40,685 nt of DNA, taken from Chlamydiota bacterium. GTDB lineage: Bacteria; Chlamydiota; Chlamydiia; Chlamydiales; RGXB01. The stretch lies in assembly GCA_016866495.1 (NCBI GenBank), contig VGMG01000005.1, positions 1 through 40,685 on the forward strand. The letters run 5' to 3'. The notes beneath the pieces are model-generated. The model made no database searches and was not told where the DNA came from. It was given only the letters and a program-made list of their open reading frames with translations. Of this stretch, positions 7,848-15,820 are shown piece after piece; positions within the stretch are counted from its first letter, which is position 1, and each line of letters starts with the position of its first letter. The position numbers were made by a program, and so were the translations under genes.

Positions 7848-9040
7848 TTCAAAAGCTCTTCTATTCTTAAAAGTTGGTTATACTTGGCTATGCGCTCGCC
7901 TCTAGCGGGAGCTCCCGACTTGATTTGGTCAACACCGAGGGCTACGCAAAGGTCTGCTATGAAGGTATCTTCCGTTTCTCCTGAGCGGTGAGAAAACATC
8001 ACTTTCATCCCATTTTCTTGTGCCATTTTTACTGTCTCGATGGTTTCTGTCAAAGTTCCCACCTGGTTGGGTTTGATCAAAATCCCATTCGCTAAGTCCC
8101 TTTTGATTCCAAATTCGAGCCGTTTTTTGTTTGTTACAAAAAGGTCATCTCCTATGAGCTGGATTTGTGAGCCTAGCCTACTATTAAGCTCATGCCAGCT
8201 ATCAAAATCATCCTCTTTGCAACCGTCTTCGATCATAATAATAGGGTATCTTTCAACAAGTTCTACATATTGATCAATCAGGTTATCAGTGTTTTCTATT
8301 TCATTTGCAGCAACGTCCAGCCCAATCATGACATCTAACCCCGGGCGATAGCCTGCACTCTCAATAGCCTCTACAATAAACTCAAGAGCCTCTTTTGTCG
8401 ATTGGATGTTTGGAGCAAAGCCCCCTTCGTCTCCAACATTCGTCGATAGTTTATGTCGGTGTAAAATTTTTTTTAGCGTGTGGTAGACCTCTGCTCCTGC
8501 TCTAAGATTCTCACCAAAGATTTCTTTTCTGGGAGAGATCATAAATTCTTGAAATTCCAGTCGATTGTCTGCGTGTTTACCCCCGTTAATGATATTGAAA
8601 AAAGGAAAAGGGAGTTTATGTTGAACCGATCCTCCTAAATAACGAAAAAGGGGGAGTTTATAGTAGTGCGCACTGGCGCGAGCCGCTGCAAGCGAAACAG
8701 CTAAAATGGTATTTGCTCCCATTCTGTATTTTTTTTCAGTTCCATCTAAATCTATTAGAAGACGATCTAAGGAGGTTTGTTCTGAAGCTTTGTGCCCTTT
8801 TACTGCAGGAAAAATATCATGATAAACATGGGAGATGCATTTTAAAACCCCTTTTCCGAAAAAACGATGACTATCTTGATCTCTAAGTTCAATCGCTTCG
8901 TGGTAGCCCGTCGAGGCTCCTGAGGGAACAGATGATCGCCCCATGTGTCCGCTTTCCAAAACACAATCCACTTCGAGGGTGGGATTACCCCTAGAATCGA
9001 GAATTTCTCTTGCATGTAGAGCTTGGATTTTATTACTCAT
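7844..9040 (-). CDS. eno: Enolase, shortened form
   Basis: Glycolytic 2-phosphoglycerate/phosphoenolpyruvate dehydratase, cytoplasmic. The N-terminal signature is intact (AREILDSRGNPTLEV; PSGASTGYHEAIELRD). Catalytic and metal residues can be found by alignment: E165 (FQEFM), E205 (GDEGG), D242 (GLDVAA), E271 (IEDG), D298 (GDDL), K323 (IKPNQVGT) and the HRSGETEDTFIADL segment. The protein is 398 residues against about 425-430 in most bacteria. The missing 25 or so residues fall between GLDVAANE and the LVERYPI segment (about residue 250), where others have a longer variable insert. The GAPARGERIAKYNQLLRIEE C-terminus is complete. It overlaps rsgA by 8 bases and is last in the SpoU-rsgA-eno operon. 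Confidence 0.96.
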   Translation of the reverse strand: MSNKIQALHAREILDSRGNPTLEVDCVLESGHMGRSSVPSGASTGYHEAIELRDQDSHRFFGKGVLKCISHVYHDIFPAVKGHKASEQTSLDRLLIDLDGTEKKYRMGANTILAVSLAAARASAHYYKLPLFRYLGGSVQHKLPFPFFNIINGGKHADNRLEFQEFMISPRKEIFGENLRAGAEVYHTLKKILHRHKLSTNVGDEGGFAPNIQSTKEALEFIVEAIESAGYRPGLDVMIGLDVAANEIENTDNLIDQYVELVERYPIIMIEDGCKEDDFDSWHELNSRLGSQIQLIGDDLFVTNKKRLEFGIKRDLANGILIKPNQVGTLTETIETVKMAQENGMKVMFSHRSGETEDTFIADLCVALGVDQIKSGAPARGERIAKYNQLLRIEELLN

Positions 9041-10064
9041 AATCTTCTCTTACACCCTCAATTAAGGTTAGGTATGACTGGTATCTTGTTAAAGCAATTT
9101 TTCCTTTCTCGACCATTCTTTTGACATTACAGGTAGGCTCATGCGTGTGACTACAAGGTGAGAAAGCACACTTTTTTCCGGCTTTATGTATCTCTTTAAA
9201 TAAAGGTTCTACCTCTTTTTTATCTAGATCAAAAAGGCCAAAACTTTTGATGCCGGGTGTATCGATACAATACCCACCCGATTTTAGGGGTATTAAAATT
9301 GATGTAGTGGTTGTATGAGCCCCTTTTTCAGTTTTGCTCATCACTTCCCTCACACGAAAATTTCCCTCAACAATTTTGTTGATTATGGATGTCTTACCAA
9401 CACCGGATTGACCTGTTAGCACATTTGTGTAGCCTTTCATCAGATTTTTCAAGTCTTCGATTCCGTAATCGTTCATGGTGCTTATTTTGCATACCGGAAT
9501 TTTCAAATCCTCGTAAACCTTTAAAAGCTCGTGGAAATAGGGGGGATGGGGAAGATCCATTTTATTTACAACTAAAACTGGACGCATGTTTTGCCGTAGA
9601 CAGGCGACAATATATCGGTCGATAAGATTAGGTTTGATGTGAGGAAATCCGACCGAGACACAGATCAAAACTTGATCGACATTTGCCGCAATCAATTGTT
9701 CTTTTCGTTGGCGTAGATGTTCAGCTCTTGAAAGGATATGTGTTCTAGGAGCTATAGATTCGATCATTTTTTTTTGTGGATCAAAAAAAACATAATCTCC
9801 AACGCAAACAAGATTTTTTTGTCTTGAGCGCCCCTTTTTAAGAGCCCCTTTCAATTCACATAAAAATCCTACCCCCTCAAGCTCTACAAAAATTCCCTCT
9901 GACAATACAGAAATGACCCTCCCTTTAGGCAGATCGGGTGCTACAAAATCCCCCCCCTTTTTTTGGTCTGTTTTTTTGTATTTAGAGCGGTCTTTAAGCG
10001 ATTTAAGTTTACGTTCTTTTTTGATTTGCCTTTTTTTAGGGCTAAATTTGTCTTCAAAGTCCAC
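9033..10064 (-). CDS. rsgA: Ribosome small-subunit biogenesis GTPase RsgA
   Basis: Circularly permuted GTPase that helps mature the 30S subunit. After a lysine-rich N-terminal extension of about 45 residues comes an OB fold (GRVISVLSEGIFVELEG). The permuted G motifs follow: VNKMDL (G4), then TGQSGVGKTSIIN (G1) and DTPGIKSFG (G3). The C-terminal zinc site is the C-x(4-5)-C-x-H-x(5)-C type cluster (CAFSPCSHTHEPTC). Start codon is GTG at 10064, overlapping the end of the upstream methyltransferase by 11 bases. The stop overlaps the eno start by 8 bases. The basic N-terminus is consistent with ribosome binding. 343 residues is normal. Confidence 0.96.
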   Translation of the reverse strand: MDFEDKFSPKKRQIKKERKLKSLKDRSKYKKTDQKKGGDFVAPDLPKGRVISVLSEGIFVELEGVGFLCELKGALKKGRSRQKNLVCVGDYVFFDPQKKMIESIAPRTHILSRAEHLRQRKEQLIAANVDQVLICVSVGFPHIKPNLIDRYIVACLRQNMRPVLVVNKMDLPHPPYFHELLKVYEDLKIPVCKISTMNDYGIEDLKNLMKGYTNVLTGQSGVGKTSIINKIVEGNFRVREVMSKTEKGAHTTTTSILIPLKSGGYCIDTPGIKSFGLFDLDKKEVEPLFKEIHKAGKKCAFSPCSHTHEPTCNVKRMVEKGKIALTRYQSYLTLIEGVREDYE

Positions 10065-10782
10065 GAGATTTACCTAAAAAGTAGAGCAAAATGGCACCGG
10101 CTTGGGCTACGTTTAATGATTCTGTAGGGTATAGCATGGGGATTTTTACAATTGTAGATTTATTTTTAATTTGAGGGTGAATCCCCTGGCCTTCGTGCCC
10201 CAAAACTAGGGCAAACTCTTTTGGGGGGACAAATTGTTCAAGGCTCACCCCTTCCATATCGGCCCCAATCAGGGGGAATTTTTCCTCTAAAAGCTGATCT
10301 AAGGTCCCAAATTTTATATCAAGCCTGAACACAGCACCCATTGAGGATCGGATGGTTTTTTCATTGAAAGGGTCAACGGATGGTTCGATAAAAAAGGCTT
10401 GGTCAAATCCAAAAGCCTCCATACTCCTCATGAGCGTACCCACATTTCCCGGATCTTGAAGTCGATCAAAAACAAGGATTCTGGCCCCTTTTTTTGTCGA
10501 CAAAGGGGGAATTTTTAAAATAGCCGCCCGTTTTTCGTTGGAATAGACCCCAGTAATTTTTTCTAAAATTTCTTTTGTTACAAAAAACGTTTCTTTTGCA
10601 TCAGGATTTTGGTATGGATCAAGGGTAAAGAGCACCTCTATGGGGTGTGATTGGGCTATTTCCTCAATTAGATGGTCTTTGAAGACCAGACATAGCCCCT
10701 CCGAGTTGCGAAAGGTTTTATCGACTCTGAGTCGATGAGCTTTTTGTACAATCGGGTTTTTAAGGCTACTAAGGTGCATCAT
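10054..10782 (-). CDS. SpoU/TrmH-family RNA 2'-O-methyltransferase
   Basis: SAM-dependent SPOUT methyltransferase that probably modifies rRNA. The trefoil-knot motifs are clear: DRLQDPGNVGTLMRSMEAFG (motif 1), LVLGHEGQGI (motif 2) and IPMLYPTESLNVAQAGAILL (motif 3). The N-terminal substrate-binding part starts with SLKNPIVQKAHRLRVDKTFR, typical of the RlmB/TrmH-like group. I placed the start at the first of two consecutive ATG codons (10782 or 10779). A longer reading to 10881 would run far into divergent rsbU and adds residues with no family similarity. It is the first gene of the operon with rsgA and eno. Its promoter must lie inside rsbU coding sequence. The target RNA cannot be named from sequence. 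Confidence 0.88.
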   Translation of the reverse strand: MMHLSSLKNPIVQKAHRLRVDKTFRNSEGLCLVFKDHLIEEIAQSHPIEVLFTLDPYQNPDAKETFFVTKEILEKITGVYSNEKRAAILKIPPLSTKKGARILVFDRLQDPGNVGTLMRSMEAFGFDQAFFIEPSVDPFNEKTIRSSMGAVFRLDIKFGTLDQLLEEKFPLIGADMEGVSLEQFVPPKEFALVLGHEGQGIHPQIKNKSTIVKIPMLYPTESLNVAQAGAILLYFLGKSRGL

Positions 10783-12655
10783 GAGTGTTGAACATGATAC
10801 AGATTCAAGAATTAGGATGAAAGGCTCGCTTGCAATGCGGGTATTCATCACCTCATGCGCCTTCCTGGTCATTCCCCTCATTTTCTATACAGCGTTTACT
10901 TATAAAAGCGAGTACGATAGAGCGTATAACCAGGTTTACGAGTCTTTAAATCTCTCCTTAGGGGATCACCTTAAATTTGTCACAGAAATAACCGATTTAC
11001 AGGCCCATTTCCTAGATGCCCTTTATGAAATTGTAGCAAATAGACAAGTCGACAATCTAAATTTTTCTTTATCAAAATTTGTGAACGATGAGGCGATTTC
11101 TACAATTTTGTATCTAAAAGTTGATCCTAACGGTCTCATTTGTTTTGCTTCGAGTGTCTCCTCTCTTGTAGGAAAAAATTTTTCTGGAGAGATAGATCTA
11201 AAAAAAATTAATACTTTGGACAGGAAATCTTTTATTGCTCGGGATTCGGATGGAAATTACGTTTTGTATTTGATTCGCCTAATCAAAGATCTTAAATCTC
11301 AGGATATTAAGGGCGCTGTAGCTTTATCGACCTCGATGTCTCTTTTACTTAAAGAGATCACCGGTTTTGGAACTATAGGTTCTCTAGAGACCACAATTCT
11401 TTCAAGCGGGGGAGATGTTCTCGCCTCAACGCACAAAGGGTGGGGAAAAAAAACACTGTTGGTGCGGAGTGTAGAAAACATCAATCTGAATCAAGCTACC
11501 CCCCAGATTTATGGTCCCGATCTCATCAATTTGGAACCTACAGAGCTTGGTTATCAATTCACACAAAACGATGATACGCGCCTAATTGTTCTCAAACCTG
11601 CAGGGCAACTTCCTATCATGATAGGCCTGGACGTACCTAAAAAAATTTTCACGGATAAATTGAAAGGGTATTTTACCACGGTTGGGTCGCTATTTTTATT
11701 CATCCTAGTGTTGGGAGGAGGGGCGACCTATCTTTTGACATTAAGAATTTCTAAACCCTTATCAGCTCTTTGTGGCGTGATGCAAATGGGAGAAGAGGGG
11801 CACTTGGAGACTCGATTTGATTTCGACAAGTGGGGGTTTGAAGTCAATTATGTTGGATACCTTTATAACCGATTGATGGATAAGATCCAGTTGATGATCC
11901 AGGAGATTAGAACCGAAAGGAGCGAAAAAGAGCGCTACGCTACACAGATGCTTTTAGCTTTAGAGATCCAAAAATCGCTTTTACCCACAAAAATACAGAT
12001 CCCAAATATCAAAATAGCCTCCTCGTATTTCCCGGCTATAGATGTTGCAGGCGATATTTTTGACTATTTTGAGATATCACCTGGGCGAGTTTTATTGATG
12101 TGCTCCGACGTGGCAGGTAAAGGAATCCAGGCTTGCCTCTATTCTTTGGGTTTTAGGGGGTTTGTCCGAAGCGTATCTGTTTTTGAAAAAAATTTAGATA
12201 AAATAGTTTCTCAGGTGAACGATCTATACCTCAAAGATACAGCAGAAAACTGTATGTTTGTGACTGCATGGATAGGGATTTTGGACACAACATCTAAAAC
12301 TTTAGAATATGTCTCGTGTGGACATCCACCGGCTTTGCTCCGCCGGCATGACCTCCCTGTGGAGCTTCTTGAAGGAGAGGGAATACCCTTTGGAATTCTA
12401 AAAATGGATGAGATTAAGGTGCAAAAAGTCCAACTCAAATCAAAAGATCTTGTCATTGCTTATACAGACGGAGTCACTGAGGCGATGAATGACGCCAAGC
12501 AGCTTTACGGGATGGATAGGCTTATCACTGCTATACGTAATATTGACGTAGCTTCACCCGAAAACCTGATTGAGGATTTGTATCGTCGAATTAAGGAGTT
12601 TTCGTCTAAAGAACAAAGCGATGACATCACTATTTTGGCTATGGAGATAGAGTAG
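10781..12655 (+). CDS. rsbU: RsbU-like membrane PP2C phosphatase with periplasmic sensor and HAMP
   Basis: Serine phosphatase of the partner-switching type, predicted to dephosphorylate an anti-anti-sigma factor (RsbV) and so release a sigma factor. A first membrane helix lies at about residues 20-40 (VFITSCAFLVIPLIFYTAF). A periplasmic sensor domain spans about 41-295, and a second helix about 300-322 (LFLFILVLGGGATYLL). Then come a HAMP segment and a SpoIIE/PP2C domain (about 395-624) with metal-binding VAGDIFDYFE, CSDVAGKG, GHPPALL and the YTDGVTEAMN/SDDITILAME acidic motifs. For C. trachomatis RsbU, published work proposes that the periplasmic domain senses a TCA-cycle dicarboxylate. ATG 10781 overlaps the divergent methyltransferase start; ATG 10817 is a plausible alternative. 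Its stop abuts the cca stop. Confidence 0.9.
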   Translation: MSVEHDTDSRIRMKGSLAMRVFITSCAFLVIPLIFYTAFTYKSEYDRAYNQVYESLNLSLGDHLKFVTEITDLQAHFLDALYEIVANRQVDNLNFSLSKFVNDEAISTILYLKVDPNGLICFASSVSSLVGKNFSGEIDLKKINTLDRKSFIARDSDGNYVLYLIRLIKDLKSQDIKGAVALSTSMSLLLKEITGFGTIGSLETTILSSGGDVLASTHKGWGKKTLLVRSVENINLNQATPQIYGPDLINLEPTELGYQFTQNDDTRLIVLKPAGQLPIMIGLDVPKKIFTDKLKGYFTTVGSLFLFILVLGGGATYLLTLRISKPLSALCGVMQMGEEGHLETRFDFDKWGFEVNYVGYLYNRLMDKIQLMIQEIRTERSEKERYATQMLLALEIQKSLLPTKIQIPNIKIASSYFPAIDVAGDIFDYFEISPGRVLLMCSDVAGKGIQACLYSLGFRGFVRSVSVFEKNLDKIVSQVNDLYLKDTAENCMFVTAWIGILDTTSKTLEYVSCGHPPALLRRHDLPVELLEGEGIPFGILKMDEIKVQKVQLKSKDLVIAYTDGVTEAMNDAKQLYGMDRLITAIRNIDVASPENLIEDLYRRIKEFSSKEQSDDITILAMEIE

Positions 12656-13822
12656 CTAATTCTCAAAAAGGCGCTTTAGAATCTCTTTTTTATCGTTGAG
12701 TTTATGAGAGATAGCGATCTTTTCAGCTTTTTTAAGGTACTTACCCATATCGGGTCCCGCTTTTATACCCTTTTCCAGAAGGTCTTTTGCAGTCACCAAA
12801 GGTTTTTTATCCGCAATCCGCTCGATCTCCTCTTTATAGATCTTTATCTCGTCATTCGCAAAAGAGATAAGCCCACTTGGTAATAAAATTGAGGCGCTCT
12901 CAAAGAAAGGGGAGGCGTAGAGATGTAAGCGCTCTTGTAGACTGGCTTTCTCAAGAGTTAATGCTAGGCGATCACTAAAATTGAGTAAATTAAGCTCTTT
13001 TTGGGAAAATTTTAGGCGTGAAAGCCATTCGAAGCGCTCGTTGTCTGTAAGATGTCCTAATAGCGCTTTGAGTTGAAGAATTACCGGGAGTTTTTCGGGC
13101 TTTTGCAAGCTTTCTAAAGATAGAGTGGAGATTTCCGAAAGAGGCGGAAAAAGAGCCGATAATAAACCAAGTCGATGCATCTCAACTAGAGCAGTTCGTA
13201 GATTACCGTCTTTGTGCATTTTCTCAAGTTCTTGCAAGATCCGCTCAAACGAAACAGCAGGTAGAAGTGTCGGAGCATGTTCTTTTATAGCTTCTTGAGT
13301 CACTGGGTCTATAGAAAAAGAGAAGCGGGCCGCATAACGAATAGCACGAATCATCCTGAGACGATCCTCTTGAAACCGGTCGTGGGGATTGCCTATAGCT
13401 CGGATCACTTTTTCTTTAAGATCCTCTTTTCCCCCTACAAAATCGATAGTTTCATTTGTGATGGGATCTAAAAACATCCCATTAATTGTAAAATCTCTCC
13501 TTTTTGCATCCTCTTCAGGGGAACCCTCAAGAATGATCGTTGGGCGTCGCCCGTCTTTGTATTCCGATTCGGTTCTAAAGGTCGCTATTTCAAATTTATG
13601 TGTGTTTTCTATGACAACCAAGATCCCAAACTGCACACCCACTTCGATAGTTTTAGGAAAAAGCGGACGAAGAGAGTCCATAGATAAAGAGGTAACGATA
13701 TCGATATCATTAGGAACCTCTCCCATGAGAAAATCCCGCACCGCACCTCCTGCAATATAGGCGATACCCCCATTTTGGTGGATTTTTTCTATAATCTTTA
13801 GAGCTGTTTGGAAGGAGTCCAT
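12656..13822 (-). CDS. cca: CCA-adding tRNA nucleotidyltransferase / poly(A) polymerase family
   Basis: Class II nucleotidyltransferase. The head domain has YIAGGAVRDFLMGEVPNDID with the catalytic DxD, then RRDFTINGMFLDP and the DPHDRFQEDRLRMIRAIRYA neck motif. The remaining residues form the alpha-helical body and tail. Length 388 suits a CCA-adding or CCA-adding/poly(A) enzyme without an HD domain. The role is assigned by need: the tRNA-Arg in this window has no encoded CCA. CCA addition and polyadenylation cannot be separated from sequence alone. The stop is immediately next to the convergent rsbU stop. A structured RNA element with a terminator lies 65 bases upstream of the start on the same strand, so expression may be attenuated, or the RNA may be independent. 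Confidence 0.88.
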   Translation of the reverse strand: MDSFQTALKIIEKIHQNGGIAYIAGGAVRDFLMGEVPNDIDIVTSLSMDSLRPLFPKTIEVGVQFGILVVIENTHKFEIATFRTESEYKDGRRPTIILEGSPEEDAKRRDFTINGMFLDPITNETIDFVGGKEDLKEKVIRAIGNPHDRFQEDRLRMIRAIRYAARFSFSIDPVTQEAIKEHAPTLLPAVSFERILQELEKMHKDGNLRTALVEMHRLGLLSALFPPLSEISTLSLESLQKPEKLPVILQLKALLGHLTDNERFEWLSRLKFSQKELNLLNFSDRLALTLEKASLQERLHLYASPFFESASILLPSGLISFANDEIKIYKEEIERIADKKPLVTAKDLLEKGIKAGPDMGKYLKKAEKIAISHKLNDKKEILKRLFEN

Positions 13823-13886
13823 AAAAAAAGCATAGCAGAAAAAGAGGATCTTAGTGAAATTTTTTCATGAAAAAGATGAGACAACT

Positions 13887-14027
13887 AAAAAAAAGAGATC
13901 ATATTGTTCGGGTTCGAAACAAGCCGTTTTTTCGAATCCTTTGCACTATGATCTCAGCTGGTGTTTCAGCACACAATAAGAGGCTTTGTAGGGATTTATA
14001 AGTGTTATGCGTCCCTAAAGTCCTCTT
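13887..14027 (-). ncRNA. Candidate ~141-nt structured RNA or cca leader ending in an intrinsic terminator
   Basis: Read on the minus strand from about 14027, three stem-loops follow one another. The first is a 5' stem AAGAGG...CCTCTT with inner TAGGGA/TCCCTA pairing (14027-13978). The second is a short hairpin GCTG/CAGC (13970-13957). The third is a long hairpin GAGATCATA/TATGATCTC (13955-13895) enclosing GATTCGAA/TTCGAACC, followed immediately by eight T (13894-13887), an intrinsic terminator. A promoter ends about 6 bases before the first stem. The loop of the third hairpin (GGCTTGT) could pair with ACAAAGCC in the first stem with one bulge. No tRNA, 6S, SRP or tmRNA signature was recognised. 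It is either a free small RNA or an attenuator for cca. The first stem is also followed by six T on the plus strand, so strand is not fully certain. Confidence 0.55.
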
Positions 14028-14032
14028 ACTTT

Positions 14033-14063
14033 TTTATAAATACATTTCTAGATTACTTTTCAA
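14033..14063 (-). promoter_or_regulatory. Putative promoter of the structured RNA upstream of cca
   Basis: Minus-strand -35 TTGAAA (14063-14058, 5 of 6 consensus) and -10 TATAAA (14038-14033, 5 of 6) are separated by 19 bases, slightly long. The predicted start lies at about 14027, exactly where the first stem of the RNA element begins. Confidence 0.45.
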
Positions 14064-14395
14064 TAATTTTTTTTTACTTCTTAGATTTAAAATGATGAAC
14101 CGCCTATAATTCGGTCATAAATTTATAAAATAGTTTAATGAATAAGTTCTCTAAAGTTAATAAGAGAACATTTTATAAAAACTAGTTGTTAGTTAGATCG
14201 ATAAAACAAAAAGTTTTAAAAAAAACAAAAAAACCTCTTTGTCTCTAAAATTTTAATTTATTACATTGGGCGATGAAAATAGATTTTTGAAGTTCTTAAG
14301 CTAAATTAGACAAGGTTTTCATTACTTGTTTTAAAAATAGCGTTTTAGGAGCGGATAGGGTTTTAAGAGATGTTGCTTTAAATAGAGAGTGCTGG
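14064..14395. other. AT-rich intergenic region upstream of the secreted-protein triplet
   Basis: No credible gene is visible on either strand; only ORFs under 15 codons occur. It contains a TATAAT at 14105-14110 without a convincing -35, an inverted repeat at 14146-14169, and long A/T runs. It should hold the plus-strand promoter for the gene at 14396, perhaps TAGACA (14307-14312) with TAAAAA (14332-14337), a weak match. Confidence 0.4.
14146..14169. repeat. Inverted repeat, 7-bp arms
   Basis: GTTCTCT (14146-14152) and AGAGAAC (14163-14169) are perfect inverted arms separated by 10 AT-rich bases. This spacing suits a dimeric regulator site about 230 bases upstream of the secreted-protein genes. 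No long T tract follows, so a terminator is less likely. Confidence 0.4.
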
Positions 14396-14848
14396 ATGAG
14401 TTGGAGATCTGTTTTACTTAGTTGTTTTTTCATTTGGAACTTGGGTTTACATGCCTCTTTTGAAATCAAGATGTCTGAAACAGAAAAAAGAGCGGCTTAT
14501 CAGATCATCAAGTCTATGGGGGATTATAATATTGTAGGACTCCTTTTAAGGCAGAGGGAGCTTAGACGTTTGGGCAAAATGATAGATCATGTTCCGCCTA
14601 CCTATTTTTTAGGGTATGTTTTTTCAGACCCGATTTTAAAATCCTCAATGCGTCGGATAAGGGAAAATTACTTTAAATGGACAACATTTATTGAAGGACT
14701 ATCCCCAAAAATGGATGAAATGGCAAGATCGGGTTTATTGTATCAAGAGCTACCCCAGTTTGCCGATTTTTTAAGGATTAACTATGACAATTTATATGAA
14801 AGGTGCAGGCAACATGATTGGGAAGAATTTGTTAAGCAGCTTATGTAA
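14396..14848 (+). CDS. Secreted protein of unknown function, tandem family copy 1
   Basis: No known family was recognised. The 150-residue protein begins with a good signal peptide (MSWRSVLLSCFFIWNLGLHA, cleavage before SFEIK), so the mature part of about 130 residues is exported. It is mostly helical in character with many charged residues and lacks membrane helices after the signal. It aligns over its whole mature length with the next two genes, best with the third: I-x(3)-M near the start, GK-x-I-x-H-x-x-P, KW-x-x-F-x-x-G-x-S, then a DE-x-A-x-x-G stretch and a DWE-x-F ending. The stop lies inside the second gene, so the three genes are tightly packed. No strong Shine-Dalgarno is seen before ATG 14396. 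Function unknown; a secreted or periplasmic lineage-specific protein is the most that can be said. Confidence 0.75.
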   Translation: MSWRSVLLSCFFIWNLGLHASFEIKMSETEKRAAYQIIKSMGDYNIVGLLLRQRELRRLGKMIDHVPPTYFLGYVFSDPILKSSMRRIRENYFKWTTFIEGLSPKMDEMARSGLLYQELPQFADFLRINYDNLYERCRQHDWEEFVKQLM

Positions 14849-15293
14849 AGGGATACTTTTCTTTTCTTTATTAGGTTTTTTTGGAAGTACGCCCCTGAAT
14901 GCTTTGAGTACAAAAGAATCTAAAGAGATTAAGAGCTTACTTAAATTTATGGCAACCCATAGGGTGATTACCCTAGGTTTAAGGATTAACGAGCTGAACG
15001 TACTCGTGGAAAAAACCAAATTGATTCACCCAGTAGAATTAGTTTGCTTCATCCTTAACGATGAAGACTCGATGCGATATTTCCAAAAAATTAACCAGAA
15101 CTTTTTTAAGCAGCAGTACTTATTAAGAGAATGGCAAGAAGTCTTTAATAATTCTTTCCGATCTGTCGATTTTGAAGATGTAGAGAATGCGGTCGATTTA
15201 GCTGGCCTAGATAAGGCTCTTATCAAAGATCTTATGGACATGAATAATTACAATGAGTTGTTGGCACTTTTTTTTAAAAAAGGGACAATTTAG
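14814..15293 (+). CDS. Secreted protein of unknown function, tandem family copy 2
   Basis: Second member of the tandem family and the most divergent. I chose ATG 14814 because it follows AAAGGTG by 8 bases and gives a well-formed signal peptide (MIGKNLLSSLCKGILFFSLL..., cleavage near PLNA). ATG 14784, with AAGGA 6 bases upstream, is possible and adds ten residues. Either start overlaps copy 1. The mature region keeps the shared frame: helical segment LLKFMATHRVITLGLRINEL, then IHPVEL at the position of the HxxP in the others. It lacks the KW-x-x-F and DWE-x-F signatures. There are no Cys in the mature part. No function is suggested. Duplication followed by divergence is the likely origin. Confidence 0.72.
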   Translation: MIGKNLLSSLCKGILFFSLLGFFGSTPLNALSTKESKEIKSLLKFMATHRVITLGLRINELNVLVEKTKLIHPVELVCFILNDEDSMRYFQKINQNFFKQQYLLREWQEVFNNSFRSVDFEDVENAVDLAGLDKALIKDLMDMNNYNELLALFFKKGTI

Positions 15294-15300
15294 GTGAAAG

Positions 15301-15804
15301 ATGTTTAGTGTGATTATGGCTCTTTTACTTATTCAGCCCTACCAGGGATCTATCCCGTCTGAAGAGGCAGGTGCTGTCGGTGAAATTGTAACGGTAATGT
15401 CGGAGTCCAATCTTTTGAGCCTTGCCTCAAAGCGCAAGTACCTCGTCAGAGTAGGCAAAAAGATTGAACATCTGCACCCATTGGATTTTTTAAAAGTTGT
15501 TGTCATTTCAAAACCTTTACTTGAGCATTTGCGCAATATTCAAAAAAGCTCGGTCAAGTGGAGAGCCTTCGTATCGGGAATTTCAAAAGGGTTTGATGAA
15601 GCTGCCTCAAAAGGGGAATTTGATAAGGAGATAGTCTCCTTTTGCCAGGTGGTTAAAATACCCCAAGATGAGCTTCTTCCAATCGGTCAAAAAAAGGATT
15701 GGGAATCATTTTTACGCTCTGTGATTCGACAAGTAAAGGTTGGCACAAATGAAGTAGAGCTTGAAAACCAGGCGATCGCTAAGCTTCCCGTAAATCCTAA
15801 ATAG
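15301..15804 (+). CDS. Secreted protein of unknown function, tandem family copy 3
   Basis: Third member, 167 residues, closest to copy 1 (shared GK-x-I-x-H-x-x-P, KW-x-x-F-x-x-G-x-S, DE-x-A-x-x-G and DWE-x-F). The start ATG 15301 is preceded by AGGTGA overlapping the copy 2 stop, giving 7 bases between genes. The N-terminus (MFSVIMALLLIQPYQGSIPS) is hydrophobic but lacks the basic residues of a normal signal peptide, and an in-frame TGA at 15295 excludes an upstream start. Export is therefore less sure than for copies 1 and 2. A C-terminal tail of about 30 residues (rich in V, E, N, K) is absent from the others. The gene ends just before a convergent glycosyltransferase, with a hairpin between them. 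Confidence 0.74.
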   Translation: MFSVIMALLLIQPYQGSIPSEEAGAVGEIVTVMSESNLLSLASKRKYLVRVGKKIEHLHPLDFLKVVVISKPLLEHLRNIQKSSVKWRAFVSGISKGFDEAASKGEFDKEIVSFCQVVKIPQDELLPIGQKKDWESFLRSVIRQVKVGTNEVELENQAIAKLPVNPK

Positions 15805-15820
15805 ACCACTTGAGCACTTG

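Noticed and set aside
13895-13970. TPP-riboswitch-like CTGAGA in the RNA upstream of cca
   Set aside because: Only the short CTGAGA matches; the other conserved TPP-aptamer segments are absent.
13978-14035. Terminator or RNA on the plus strand
   Set aside because: The AAGAGG/CCTCTT stem is followed by AC and T6 on the plus strand, but no gene or promoter feeds it; the minus-strand reading with a promoter and T8 is better supported.
14139-14183. ATG reading frame of about 14 codons (MNKFSKVNKRTFYKN)
   Set aside because: Too short, no ribosome-binding site, and overlaps an inverted repeat in AT-rich DNA.
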